This document shows positions 52,850 to 64,000 of a DNA stretch of 64,000 nucleotides, one piece after another. The notes below the pieces were generated by a model. It did not search any database and was not told where the DNA came from. It saw only the letters and a list, made by a program, of their open reading frames with translations. Both the position numbers and the translations under genes were made by a program. This DNA is from Arenicola marina (Eukaryota > Annelida > Polychaeta > Arenicolidae): the NCBI GenBank assembly GCA_964019135.1, contig OZ025248.1, positions 74,840,119-74,904,118 on the forward strand, given 5' to 3'. Each line of letters begins with the position of its first letter. Within the stretch, counting starts at the first letter, position 1.

Positions 52850-55800
52850 ACTGCGTTCACGTTTTCTTTTCAGCCATATTTTATTTATTGATATTGAGTT
52901 TGTAATGAGACTTTCGCTCGTACTCGTTTTTACTGTTGTTGCCGGCGTTGTGACTATTTTTTGTCGTGCAATAAAATGTCTATATTTGAAGGGTGTGTTG
53001 TTTCCTCGTAAAGACTGCAACATGTAGGCCAGTAGTCCTGCAAGCTGGGTGCGAGCCGCTGGAGAAAGTGTTTCTGTGTGGCCCGTGATATCTCTGGCCT
53101 TGCAGCTACAACATACATTATGCGATGCCGTGGGTGCCTACATGGAGAATTAACGTAGATCTTTTGTTTCTCTTTTGGTGCAGTTCAGCCATCGTGTCCC
53201 ACTCTGCGAAATGTCCAGGTTCGTTCGCGATAACTGTTCCCAAAAGAGTAGCGGGTAAGATTGCATCCATTGACATTATCTTCAGTTTAAGTTGTTATTC
53301 AGACACCCACCAAACAATGAACATGGATGCCCCGTTTGGTCAAGTGACATAAGCAACTACAGTTTGTTCTAGCAACCTGCTATAGCGTCTTAAACCAGAT
53401 TCTTTTTAAGAATGTAAGGATTCAGTCTTTATGAGTAAAATAGAAATCGCATATGACATTAAATGCCAATGGGCGGGAAACACACGCGCCCGAAAAAAAT
53501 GTATGGTGATTGTTACAATAAACTTTTGATACGGCCCTAAATATATTTTCACCGCGATAAAGTGGCACGAATTTCCTTCCAAAATACACGCCGAACGTTT
53601 CGCTTAATATCCTATAATCTTGACCTCATTTCAAGCGAAATAGGTTTAATAATGTCCCTTGCTTTCAAACAAAACAATACCTTTTGCAGTATATATGAAG
53701 CTTGCGCGTTTCTGTTTAACGACTGCGAAAGACCCCACACTGCACTCCTGGCTTCAATCAGCTACCTAATTTATAGCTATCTGAAACTGAGCCGAAATAA
53801 ATGTAGCAGTAATCGACAGCAACCCAATAAGGACCGAAGTGTATCATATTTCAGTTCCCAATAAATCAATACGTGGTTTGCCTGAAATGAAAGTTTGCTA
53901 GTTCTTTTTGAAATCTGAATGCACTGCGATACCGATGTGAAGTTTTGACGAAATTTGGAAGTTGTACAGGGATATACCAGCATTAAAGAAACTTATTTAA
54001 AAAATAGACACTAAACAACTGGAAATTTGAAAGCTAGATACTGGATACAGGACACAAATCAAAGTGGGGTCTGGACCCCATTTTTGTCTTCACGCCCAAT
54101 CAATATGGCGTCACGTAACAACATATTATTTAGGAAATTAAACTCTCTAATTATTATCATCCGTGTCAAGGAAAATATATATTTGGGGGATGTAGACCTC
54201 ATTATATTTCTCATGCCATTAGTCTGAAATATATGTATTTATTTCCGACTACAGAAGAATAGAAAATATCAGCATAATGTTCCACATGAAAGTATGCGAG
54301 TAACGCTTTTTTCAAAGTTAAAAAATTGTGTGACGTCACGCCTTTGTCTTAAGTGTTCATTATCTTGAAAAATGGATCGAAAAACAGACCTAGCCGTGTT
54401 GTATTAACGTAAGTGTGCGTTATTCAAATAAAGAACGGTTAAACAGTGCTTTATTTTAATAATGAACGAAAAAACTGTGCATTATCTAGATAAAGAACAG
54501 TTGTTAATATTGACTCGTCAAGTGTCACGGTATAATCAGTCGAGCTGAGCTGAGCGGAGCAAAGTTGGCTGGTGTTGACAGAACTTGCCAATTTCAAGAC
54601 AAACAATGGAATGCATAAATCAATGTTAAGCACCAAAGGGCGGGGGTTAGATCAGAAATCTCAAAATATATGGAAATTCCACAGTTATCGATTGCATACA
54701 TTTCTCATTATATCCGTCATATCGCTTTTCAAGGGGCGATGTTTTCACGAAACTAAGAAGCAATGACTTCCAAAATGTCTACTTCATCCACGCCTTCCCA
54801 CCCCTACCCTCCCCCTTGGGGCTTCACAATGACGAACCGTTGTTACCAAGATGTGCCTCATGTATTCGTCGGGCAGTGCAATTGACACAATAGTCAATTC
54901 CTGTGTCCAAACGTGAGCACAAGTCATGCCTTGTTATAACAATTTTATAACTACGTTAAAGAACTCGCTGTCGTGCATTCCCCAAATAAACCACTCGACG
55001 CGATCGCGTCTCGTGCTTTATTTTGGCGAATGCACTCCAGCTCGTTCTTTAACTAGTACATAGTGGATAGTCCAGTCTATGAAATAAAATTATTCTATAA
55101 AATTCATAGATCATTGCGATCGCTATCATTGATGGCTACTTATACAATATACAAATATACTGGTTATTATTCGAAATACGAATTCTGAATACGAATACCC
55201 CAAGTCTGGTGAACACGCTAAATGTATCCGAAGGAAAAATAACAAGACAAAGATTTTTTTCTAAATATATGGAGACTGCGGACATTTTTATTCCCGTGAC
55301 AATCGGCAGTCTTGTACAATTGTCGTCTTTCGACTAAACAAAAGACTGACAAAAAACACAGAGCGGCGTCTGGTCTTACATGTGACAAAAAGTTCATTTT
55401 CAGTAAGCGATCCAGTTATTAAACATGAGGTGAGAGATATATTGTCAATGTTATCACTGCCACGAAACACACCTCTTGTACCAAGACCAGACACAGGATT
55501 TACAACATGTATGTTGTTTAACAAGCCGGACTCGACCCCGGAGGATGAAGATGTACATAGCATAGCTCTCAAGTTGTTGCAGGCTGTCAAGCGTTATGCA
55601 TTAAAACACATTATGATCTATTGACCGAAGGCGTTTATGTTTACAACATGGTCATGCCAAGCCGTAGTTAATGGTCAACCTCAAATCGTGACAATCGGTA
55701 GAAAGCCAACTTCTTATAATTTATAAACATAACCATCGACTTATTCATAACATATATATTAGTTGAGGTCTTGCCGTACTTGATATAGTACAAGACGAGA

Positions 55801-57930
55801 AGTTACTTGATAGATGAGAAGTTACTTGACATATTAATTTTCAAAGGAGAATTCTGATGGCTCGTCTTCTTCCGTTTAAAACCACTGAATGTCGCACGTC
55901 ATTTGCTGCTTAACACGTAATCAATAACATTCGCCAAGCGACAGTCAACCACTCGCCATCAACAGCAGGCGAGCAACCACCCGGGCTATCACAAACATCC
56001 TGCAGGGCGTACAAATCGGTAACGGTCAAGAAGAAAACCGAAAATGGAGAGGCACTATTCCTGGCTACTGCAGCCAAACAGACAGAGCGCAAACATGTGT
56101 TTCCGGTTCTTTACCTCGGTCAACAGGTTATGCTGGGCACCAGAGGAACGTCCTTATGGAGTAGTTCCCACGTCCGAGGTGTTACCCGAGTCATGGACAA
56201 ACTTCAAGTAGGCTATCTCCTGCGGCAGCGACAACCCCGGCCGCCACATTCAAGTGATTCAGCTTAAGTAGGTAGATGGGTAAGAATAATCAAGTGTTGC
56301 CACGAATATCACGGTGCTATCTCCCGGTCCCACATTGTCAGGCTTGCTATCCTGCACTGACGTTATCAGTATATATATATAGACGGTCTCAGGGTTATGT
56401 ATGTATGTATGATTGAAAGATAGGTCAACGGGAGGGGGAGAGAAGCTTCTTATCTGTACATAGGTTCTACACCTTCTCAGTCAGTCTCTCACGCAATGCT
56501 TATCCATGAGGAGAGCTGGCATAGCGTTGCGGTTTGATGGGAATCATTGAATTTGCCGGCTTTATGGCTATGTGAATGGCACAGAACGGTTTAGATTTAC
56601 ATAATTGGGTATTGACAATACATTTATACCAGAATTTTTGCCTTTACCGAGCATATTGACAATACAATAATGAAATCATTAAGAATCGGGTCGTCCCTAC
56701 ACCCGGTCCGCTTCACATAACCTGTCCGATGTCGGGGACCCCAACGTAGGGGAAGCAACAAGCTGGTACCGCCGCTCCATCAGACCAGGGACCGTATTCA
56801 TAATCCCCTCGTAAGTTACGCACGAAAAGTCTTAGCCTCACCAGCTCGTTGTGGTTGTGCTCATGGTCAAGAAATTATATTCGATATGATTTTAGCACTG
56901 TCGTGAATCAGACAATCCACCACTGGGTGACTACCTACGTAGCTTGAACCCGATAATCGCTTGACAAATCTTCCACTTAGCGCTAAGTCTACTGCCGTAG
57001 GTATCGTAGCCGGTATCGTGCCGTAGGAGGGCTCAGTATCCCTTATCTAGAGTCTAAAACCTGGGTGGTGGCGGTGTGAGGGGGACGCTGGGCCACTTTT
57101 AAGTTTTGTATCCATATACATGGTATATAAGATGGGATATATATCTAGGATTATAGCCTATAACAGTGCCTTAATTATCTTGGGTTTAGCTCAGGGTGCA
57201 GCTGGTCTTCCATCCACATCATAGACTCATTCTCCGTGGTTTTCCCTTTCGAAACAGCTGATATTATATCAGAGGGTATTAAATAAATATGGAATTTCCT
57301 ATAAAAGACAACCTTGCACTGCGCAAAGCCTGGTCGCTAACCCCCCATAGTAGGTGTACGGGCGCTCTACTTTTGATAAACCCTCAGCATGTATCACTGT
57401 GACTATAAGAAACACGTAGGTTGCTGCAGTTACGCCCAGGGACATGCATATATAATATAATCACGGCTATCGTCCTCAAAAACTTACAAACTTTGTGTCT
57501 TGGCGGACTTAGAAACACATACATCGAGCATGGATGCCACACAAATCCAAACACATCGTGGCCACAAATATCGAGACAGACAGCGGTATTGCCCATCTAA
57601 CTACATGTTGACAACACCGTGCGACGTCACCGTTATATAGCTTGTAAGTTGAACTCCTTCAGAATGCTACTACGACGTAAGCGCAAAAGGTAAATGTATA
57701 GCAAATTGGGACAGAGCTCGATTATTAAAATATTTTACTTATCTGTGCTGACCACCCTAACCCGTGATATGACAAATAATGCCTAGCTCCATGATAAGAC
57801 GCAACCGCAGGCTATCATCACAACCGTATCAGATTATATAAACGGCACGACTGACGTCACCAATGACATTACCAATGCCGTCACCAATGCCGTCACCAAT
57901 AACATTGATTTTGAAGGAAGATGTTCTACA
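52850..57930. other. Long stretch without a supported gene
   Basis: AT-rich. The plus frame 55382-55624 (80 codons, SVSDPVIKHEVRDILSMLSL and onward) has no recognised domain or splice context. Other open frames are shorter and compositionally random. A few hairpins and short repeats (TGTATGTATGTATG near 56398; GCCGTCACCAATGCCGTCAC near 57880) are present. Confidence 0.4.
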
Positions 57931-57935
57931 TCAAT

Positions 57936-58169
57936 TTAGTTTGGGGACAGTAAGGTCAGAGGTACTTTTTTCCGCGCACATCTTGGGTCTTGATATACAA
58001 TCCACAGCTTATTGCAATCAATCCAGCTGAAGCCTGTACCACATGGTTGAGGCCAGACTTGAATTACTGTTCTCACTGCACAGGACTTCTCCTTGCGATC
58101 TGGATACACATGTAGACAACAAGTATATAACAGGAATACAACATATAGATATCCAAGGGCAATCTTCAT
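57936..58169 (-). CDS. Candidate small secreted Cys-containing protein, 77 aa (or exon of one)
   Basis: The frame starts MKIALGYLYVVFLLYTCCLH, a plausible signal peptide (Lys, then a hydrophobic run, small residues near position 20). A short mature part with four cysteines follows (SCAVRTVIQVWPQPCG, WIDCNKLW, DPRCARKK), then a stop. I do not recognise the family. Spacing of Trp and Cys is suggestive of an extracellular domain fragment. No neighbouring exons were found. It could be chance, though the hydrophobic start plus cysteines is unusual among the small frames here. Confidence 0.35.
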   Translation of the reverse strand: MKIALGYLYVVFLLYTCCLHVYPDRKEKSCAVRTVIQVWPQPCGTGFSWIDCNKLWIVYQDPRCARKKVPLTLLSPN

Positions 58170-61100
58170 TTATAACAATGGACTGTACCCATACCTTCAA
58201 GTTGAGTTTTGATACACACAATAGTCATGGATATGTATAATAAACTCAGATTATGCTGGTGCCTCATTTGCCTGCCAACCCCAACTAGTTTATAGAATCG
58301 ATACATATATCTATATATCTATATATATATATATTTACATATTTACAGAAACAATTATATCAAGCCGATCACATTAATATGAAACGCAATCAAGGCATTC
58401 ACCCACAGAACTACTGTACCGCGTAGATACAGCGGGTGCCATGCAAATCCCGAGTCACACCTTAGGTTCTGTGGACGTTCTGTGTCGCTCACGCACACAC
58501 ACACACACACACACACACTGTATAAAGGTTGCACTGCCCGTGGCTGCGGAGAGGGGCAAGGACAGACCAAGTCGTCTCGCGCGGGGCATTGGCACTCGGC
58601 GCGGTTCCATGTCATTGTCAAGTAAGTAATCATTGAAAACCCGATTAGTTACTACACACCTAGCAGAAAACGACAGCGACACGTTAATGATCACATATCA
58701 TACACACGATTAATAGGCTCATTGCAACCGCACAAAGTACGCCAGTGCAGTATGTAATGATATTCACGAACACCCATGAATTGCTGAATATATTATTTTG
58801 GCCTCCTAGACTTTTGTTTCATCAAGTGATCATAAGCAGACATATTCCAATAATATCCATTTCCACAATCAATCACATCTTACACTGATGCTTGTTGTCA
58901 TAAGAAGGTATCACTGACTTACACAGATTCTCGCCGTCATAAGAAGGTTCTACTGACTCCGTTTAACGTTCGACGCCGAACAAAACGCATAATTTTATTG
59001 GCCACGTAAGTATGAAAAAATAAAGTATCAAGAAAGTGACGTAATGCAAAGTTTAAAATTCAAATTAAGCCTAGAAAATATGGGAAAGGATTATAAATCG
59101 GAATGTCAGGCAGTTTTACACTGGGACAAAGTCTTGTTAATTACCCGTAGATATGCATTGACGACACATTGTATGGCAACGGAATATAAATCAACCAAGT
59201 CATTTACACATGGCAGTAGACATGGAAACCAGATTTAACCGCTGAACACGCAATATCAGTTGTCCAGTCCCCTCGTACCCATTTCTGTGACGCAATATAC
59301 TTTTAAAAAGCGTCAAATATTGACTGCGATCTCGGAAACGGAAGCCTTGACCAGCCTCGTAGATACATGGTCAATGAGTCACGTGATCAATGAGTCACGT
59401 GATATTGAACAAAACACAGGCAGACAGTTAGTCTTATATGGCATTGTTACAACTGATGTGTGACACTGTGACCTAAGGACGGAAAACACACACCTGTCTT
59501 GTCATGGACGATTTCATTTTCTGTTTCTCTTTAATACTTCCGCCTCTGGGATATAGATCTACCCTAGATATATGTATGGCAAATACTGCGGAATATATGA
59601 GCAAGTTATGACGATGCCGGCCGTTACCAAGACGACCATCAGCGAGAACGTGCTGAGACCATGGGTACGCCATGTTCGTTACATGGAGTCAAAGTGAGGT
59701 TTTCTTGCGGAGTTCGCTTTTGATAAGAGCAGTCTAAAAACACAGGAAAAAAACCCGCAATGGTCAGCAGGTTAAGTACAATGAGGTTATGTTACAGAGC
59801 TTATTAGTTTCTTTATTTATTCTGTAATTGTATTGAAAAGCTGCCGCTTCTGTTAACGTTGGCTCATCGCGGCTCTTGTGGTGACGTGATAAGGGAAACC
59901 GCACCCCCAGGGTCAATCCGGTACCATGGCAACGACCAATCGCACAACCGACCGGTTTTCGGCCTATGGATGCTAGAAAGTGTACCACCTTTCTCATATA
60001 CAGCATGTCTTCCTAACTTTACCATCGCACCATGCCTAATACCTAACATCGTTTCGGCCACCCCACGAAGTGTACGAAATACCATTCAATACTTTTCAAT
60101 ACAACCAAACTACATCTGAAGAAACATTGCATCAAGGCACCCATAAGTAAAGCTGATCAAAAGCCAAGATAAATAGCAAAACTAAAGACATTTTAATCGT
60201 TCCATAGATGTCACTGTTTAGGGTTAGCTCCAGTGTATTACTATCTTAAATTGTTGTATTTACTTCCATTGGACGCTGTAACATACGGTCTCAAAGTAAA
60301 TCCGAGAAAGCCATCCACTCATCTATAGATGCACCAATTTGAGAAAAATAAAAGTAAAACTTTAACAAGGTGGAAGTTTCATTCTAGGCCCATGGTAGAA
60401 CTTCACTTATATAACATGAATATTCTTTGAACAAATTACAATATTGTCCAGTTGCCAACATAACAGTTGCTGATCGGATTTGATCAAGCTTCTACATGCA
60501 TTCTCACATCACACAGGAGAAGTAATAACCCACATAACAATTTGTGACTGAACCAGCGAAATGTAACGCCCTCAAGATCTCGAGGCGACACAAGCAGATA
60601 AATGGCTCTTTAATCACTAACCCCTTCTGCGCAAAAGCCGCGCATGAACACAAGAAGATATGAAACGCCCTAGTCGATAGTTAACAAACAATGCTCATGC
60701 AACACGCAGTATCAAAACAGCCACGGTTATATCCTGTTTCAATATTAATATGTGTATATTTATGTACAAAATCATCGTTGCCTATGTATATAGTTGTATA
60801 TTGACATATAAGACGACTCAAATCTGAGCAAATCTGTAGCGAACTATTCATAGTCTTGAGAGTTTACTAGCAATTTTCACCCAAATGCAGTAGCCGCGTT
60901 TCCCGGTTCTGCGTGACGCAATCGGTATATTGTCTACATCAGACTGGTTCCCGACCCAGCTGTACTTACACATGAGCCACAAGATTACAGAGGGCGTACA
61001 AATAAAGTTCTCATGACTATCCAAACTTGGACAATTAACATAATTTTGATACAAACTAGATGAACAAGTCGTGTTCAAATGAAACAAAAAACTTGTCATG
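58170..61100. other. Non-coding stretch
   Basis: It contains a (CA)n run at 58493-58519 and a tandem TCAATGAGTCACGTGA pair at 59373-59404. No supported coding sequence. Confidence 0.4.
58493..58519. repeat. (CA)n microsatellite
   Basis: About 13 CA dinucleotides without interruption. Confidence 0.95.
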
Positions 61101-61106
61101 CTCATA

Positions 61107-61608
61107 TCTATCTCAACATGACACAATGACATTGGCAGTCACAGCTATCTCAACATGACATAATGACACTGGCAGTCACAGCTATCTCAACATGACACAA
61201 CGACCTGGCAGTCACAGCTATCTCAACATGACATAATGACATTGGCAGTCCGATCTCAACATGCCGTAATGACACTGGCAGTCACAGCTATCTCAACATG
61301 ACATAATGACACTGGCAGTCACAGCTATCTCAACATGACACAATGACACTGGCAGTCACAGCTATCTCAACATGACACAACGACCTGGCAGTCACAGCTA
61401 TCTCAACATGACATAATGACACTGGCAGTCACAGCTATCTCAACATGACATAATGACACTGGCAGTCACAGCTATCTCAACATGACACGATGACACTGGC
61501 AGTCACAGCTATCTCAACATGACATAATGACACTGGCAGTCACAGCTATCTCAACATGACACGATGACACTGGCAGTCACAGCTATCTCAACATGACACA
61601 ATGACACG
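61107..61608. repeat. 37-bp minisatellite (about 13 copies)
   Basis: Unit CTATCTCAACATGACATAAT then GACACTGGCAGTCACAG. Variants are CACAACGACCTGG (shorter), CACGATGACACTGG and a truncated copy at 61249-61275. The variant pattern of neighbouring units repeats (TAATGA, CACAACGACC, TAATGA), indicating block duplication. Confidence 0.95.
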
Positions 61609-61689
61609 AATATCTCACCACAGTGACGTATAGTTGGCGGTACGCACGTACGTAAATGCGTACACGTACAGGCCGTGGTCAGTCATAAT

Positions 61690-62100
61690 TATACAGCCCC
61701 CCACTCACCCTACACACACCCTGGGGCTGCTCCCCCTCTGCCCCCCGCCACCCCCCTACACACACCCTGCCCCCCCCTCTACACACACATTGCCCCCCCC
61801 CCCCCTAAACACACACTAGGGCTCCCCCACCACCCCCCCCCCCCTACACACAGCCGGCCCCCCGCTAAATACACCATGGGGCTCCCCCCCATCCCTGCAC
61901 ACACCCTGCCCCCCACCCTCCCCATCCTACACACGCCCTTGGGCTGCTGTACCCCCCCCCCCGCCTCCTACACACACCCTGCCCGCCCCCCCAATACACA
62001 GACCCTGGGGCTCCCCCCGTCCTGCACACACCATGGGGCTGCTCTGCCCCCGCACTACACACCCTGGGGCTGCCCCGCCCCCCTGCCCCGACCCTACCCT
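61690..62100. repeat. C-rich low-complexity tract
   Basis: Irregular repeats of CCCCCCTACACACACCCTG and CTGGGGCTGCCCC. It is probably what prevented assembly into the adjoining gap. Confidence 0.85.
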
Positions 62101-62158
62101 CTCGTGACATGATGGGAAGATAAGAGGACAAGGCTGTCACGTACATTTATATTCCATA

Positions 62159-62358
62159 NNNNNNNNNNNNNNNNNNNNNNNNNNNNNNNNNNNNNNNNNN
62201 NNNNNNNNNNNNNNNNNNNNNNNNNNNNNNNNNNNNNNNNNNNNNNNNNNNNNNNNNNNNNNNNNNNNNNNNNNNNNNNNNNNNNNNNNNNNNNNNNNNN
62301 NNNNNNNNNNNNNNNNNNNNNNNNNNNNNNNNNNNNNNNNNNNNNNNNNNNNNNNNNN
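62159..62358. other. Assembly gap, 200 N
   Basis: A run of exactly 200 N, likely a fixed-size placeholder. The FRS2-like exon runs into it from the right. Confidence 0.99.
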
Positions 62359-63072
62359 GTGTTCCTCGGTCTGGTTGGCGGCGGTGGGCGGCAGGTTGAC
62401 CACGATGCCGGCGATGTCTGAGGCCTGCACCAGCCCCTGCCGCGCCGTCGTGATATCCGTATTAACGTACTCATGCCCTCCCCCACCCCCACCCCCCCCT
62501 CCGCCGCCGAACACGCCGTTGATATACAAATGCGGGCTATCTTGAGGACTCCCGTCCGTTTGCGGAATTGTCGCATTATCCGCAAGCGAGCTGGGCCGGC
62601 CGCCGAGCCCGTCCAGGACCGGCACGCCGCCGGCGCCGCCGCCACCGCGCGAGAGCCCGGCCCCCACCTGCTGCGGCGGGTGCGGGTGGCCGTGCTGGCC
62701 CTGGTGCTGCTGATGCTGCTGCTGATGCTGCTGCTGCCCCTCCTCCTGGCCCGTCCGCTGGCGCTGGATGCAGTCCTGCAGCAAGTTGAACAGGGCCTCC
62801 GCCCGCCGGCAGCGGAAGGCGTAGATGCCGGGTCCGGTCGGGCAGCGCCGGCCGCTCTCGAAGGAGAACAGCTCGGCGTCGAAGCCGTAGCGGCGCAGGC
62901 TCTTCAGCGGCCAGCGGATCGGCTCCCGCTCCCGCTGGTACCAGACCAACTCGGAGTCGGTGATCTCGATCTTGCCCGGGTTGCGCTCCAGACCGTTGTC
63001 GTCCACGTTGATGACCTTGAAGACGCGCGGCGTGCCCTGCTCGGTGACGCCGCGTGAACACGTGCAGCCCAT
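62359..63072 (-). CDS. FRS2: FRS2/FRS3-like FGF receptor substrate, N-terminal exon, truncated by gap
   Basis: FRS2-family proteins are membrane-anchored docking adaptors that bind FGF and neurotrophin receptors through a PTB domain and recruit GRB2 and SHP2. The frame opens MGCTCS (Gly-2 myristoylation with adjacent Cys). At residues about 18-115 it shows an IRS-type PTB domain: RVFKVINVDDNGLERNPGKI, ITDSELVWYQRE, SLRRYGFDAELFSFESGRRC, GIYAFRCRRAEALFNLLQD. Gln/His-, Gly- and Pro-rich linkers follow, then HEYVNTD, a YxN GRB2-SH2 site as in vertebrate FRS2. The first ATG has a strong context (GCCATGG). 238 codons are visible before the gap; vertebrate proteins are about 500 residues, so the rest is missing. 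Whether it is FRS2 or FRS3, or the single pre-duplication gene, cannot be told. Confidence 0.9.
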
Positions 63073-63084
63073 GGCGCAAGGGGC

Positions 63085-63180
63085 TGGGTCTGGGGCTGGG
63101 GCTGGGCGGGGCGGGGCGGCTGGCTCAGAGGGTGGCTGGCTGCCCGGTAGCCTGGGACCCCAGCGGCCTCATCTGGTCAC
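63085..63180 (-). promoter_or_regulatory. GC-rich 5' flank of the FRS2-like exon
   Basis: On the minus strand CCGCCCCGCCCCGCCC (GC boxes, Sp1-like) and CAGCCCCAGCCCC repeats lie 15-50 bases upstream of ATG. This may be 5' UTR or promoter, or intron end if an upstream non-coding exon exists. Confidence 0.35.
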
Positions 63181-63444
63181 GCCTCGACCTGTGATCAAAG
63201 CACGACTATGACATACGGCGCACAATATAATAATATCATATCCATATGAAGATATATTACACTTATTTGCTTTGCATGATGTGTGAACAATATTTGTTTA
63301 CAAAATATCTTTAAATTATTCACTCATTCACTCTTTTATAATATAAACGAAAAACTTACTTCAAGTCAGACTCTATGTAACTTAAAAACTTAAAACTTTA
63401 AATAATGTATATATTGATTTTCGATATATATATATGATACCTAG

Positions 63445-63560
63445 ATACAGTGAAATATTGGTGCTTAGGTCAACTGGAAGAGGAGGCCAGATGCAAAGGG
63501 CGCGAACCCACGACGTGTCGGTTCACAGCTAACCCTCCTTGCGAACTGACCTAGGGGCGC
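63445..63560 (-). mobile_element. tRNA-like SINE copy
   Basis: On the minus strand CCTAGGTCAGTTCGCAAGGA then GGGTTAGC, with a B-box-like CGTGGGTTCGCGCCC. It shares the TCGTGGGTTCG phrase with the copies at 5500 and 52700. Confidence 0.5.
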
Positions 63561-63769
63561 TTATGAGATGTGTGCATGTAATGTAATATACATTGTATTA
63601 AGCTAGATTTATGTGGGCGAGAAGCTAGACAAGGGTGTATCCATAACAAAGGGAAATGCTTCGGATTCTCATTTTGAAGCCAAATGCCCCGCAGAAACCA
63701 AACGGAACAGTGGCGTCATCTGGTGAGAAACCACAAGTACAAAGGTCAACCCTCCACTTTGAATTGTCC

Positions 63770-64000
63770 AAAGCGGCCGGTGCGTGGTTCGACGCCCACT
63801 TGGGCAATACCTGCATGGTGGTGCGGGACAAAGATACCAGGTCTGTCTTCTGAAAGAGTAGGCGTTGTCTCCCGGAGATATGTACCTACATGGTGGTGCG
63901 GGATAAAGTTCCCAGGTCTGTCTTCTGAAAGAGTAGGCGTTGTCTCCCGGAGATATGTACCTACATGGTGGTGCGGGATAAAGTTACCAGGTCTGTCTTC
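63770..64000 (+). mobile_element. SINE copy with a 75-bp tandemly repeated tail, cut by window end
   Basis: A B-box-like GTGGTTCGACGCCCAC at 63783 is followed by units of 75 bp starting CTACATGGTGGTGCGGGATA and containing GTCTGTCTTCTGAAAGAGTA (63841, 63916, 63991). The first unit differs at a few bases; the later ones are almost identical. Confidence 0.7.

Noticed and set aside
55382..55624. 80-codon plus frame as a gene
   Set aside because: No recognised domain, signal, splice context or neighbour; left within the non-coding description.
61634..62112. Pro/His/Thr-rich frames
   Set aside because: They arise from the C-rich low-complexity tract.

Overview
This is nuclear DNA from an animal. 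It has short exons with GT-AG introns, tRNA-derived SINEs, DNA-transposon and LINE remnants, and an exceptional load of tandem repeats. I assign three protein genes: CSTF3 (minus strand, N-terminal 13 exons), a cryptochrome (plus strand, all 12 coding exons) and an FRS2/FRS3-type docking protein (minus strand, one partial exon beside a 200-base N gap). Intronic minisatellites that copy exon-intron boundaries have, as I recall, been described in amphioxus at the Adh locus under the name 'mirages'. Together with vertebrate-like protein sequences this makes a cephalochordate the best guess, but the species is not proven here.

Layout. 1-28.8 kb is CSTF3, read right to left: start codon at 28839, exon 13 ending at 1865, and the rest of the gene beyond the left edge. 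Its introns hold arrays with units of 41, 33, 14, 26 and 22 bp, and the 22-bp array alone covers 3.4 kb. 28.8-36.6 kb is the divergent intergenic region. It holds the CSTF3 promoter region, a long hairpin, a 1.3-kb TA-flanked element, a decayed pogo/Tigger-like transposase interrupted by a 955-bp hAT-like insertion, SINE pieces and a 1.1-kb TA-flanked element. 36.67-44.74 kb is the cryptochrome gene (617 codons). Its last exon runs into a 46/27-bp minisatellite that supplies part of the C-terminus and the stop codon. 46.3-51.5 kb holds two further arrays (43 bp with CCAAT motifs; 64 bp, about 66 copies). 51.5-61 kb is mostly non-coding, with one candidate small secreted protein. 61.1-62.1 kb is a 37-bp array followed by C-rich sequence, then the gap, the FRS2-like exon and SINE sequence to the right edge.

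Main observation. CSTF3 exon 13 is bracketed by two minisatellites, each built from one of its own splice junctions. The left array repeats the exon end plus 5' splice site about 46 times. The right array repeats a complete-looking 3' splice site 9 times. Use of most distal copies would add an early stop codon, so correct expression needs the exon-proximal site chosen from many near-identical decoys. The cryptochrome gene shows related behaviour: one array abuts an acceptor that has no clear pyrimidine tract, and another has become C-terminal coding sequence.

The very long minus-strand open frames at 7.0-10.5 kb and 44.4-46.0 kb, and the plus-strand frames at 3.3-4.4 kb, are by-products of stop-free repeats and are not annotated as genes.
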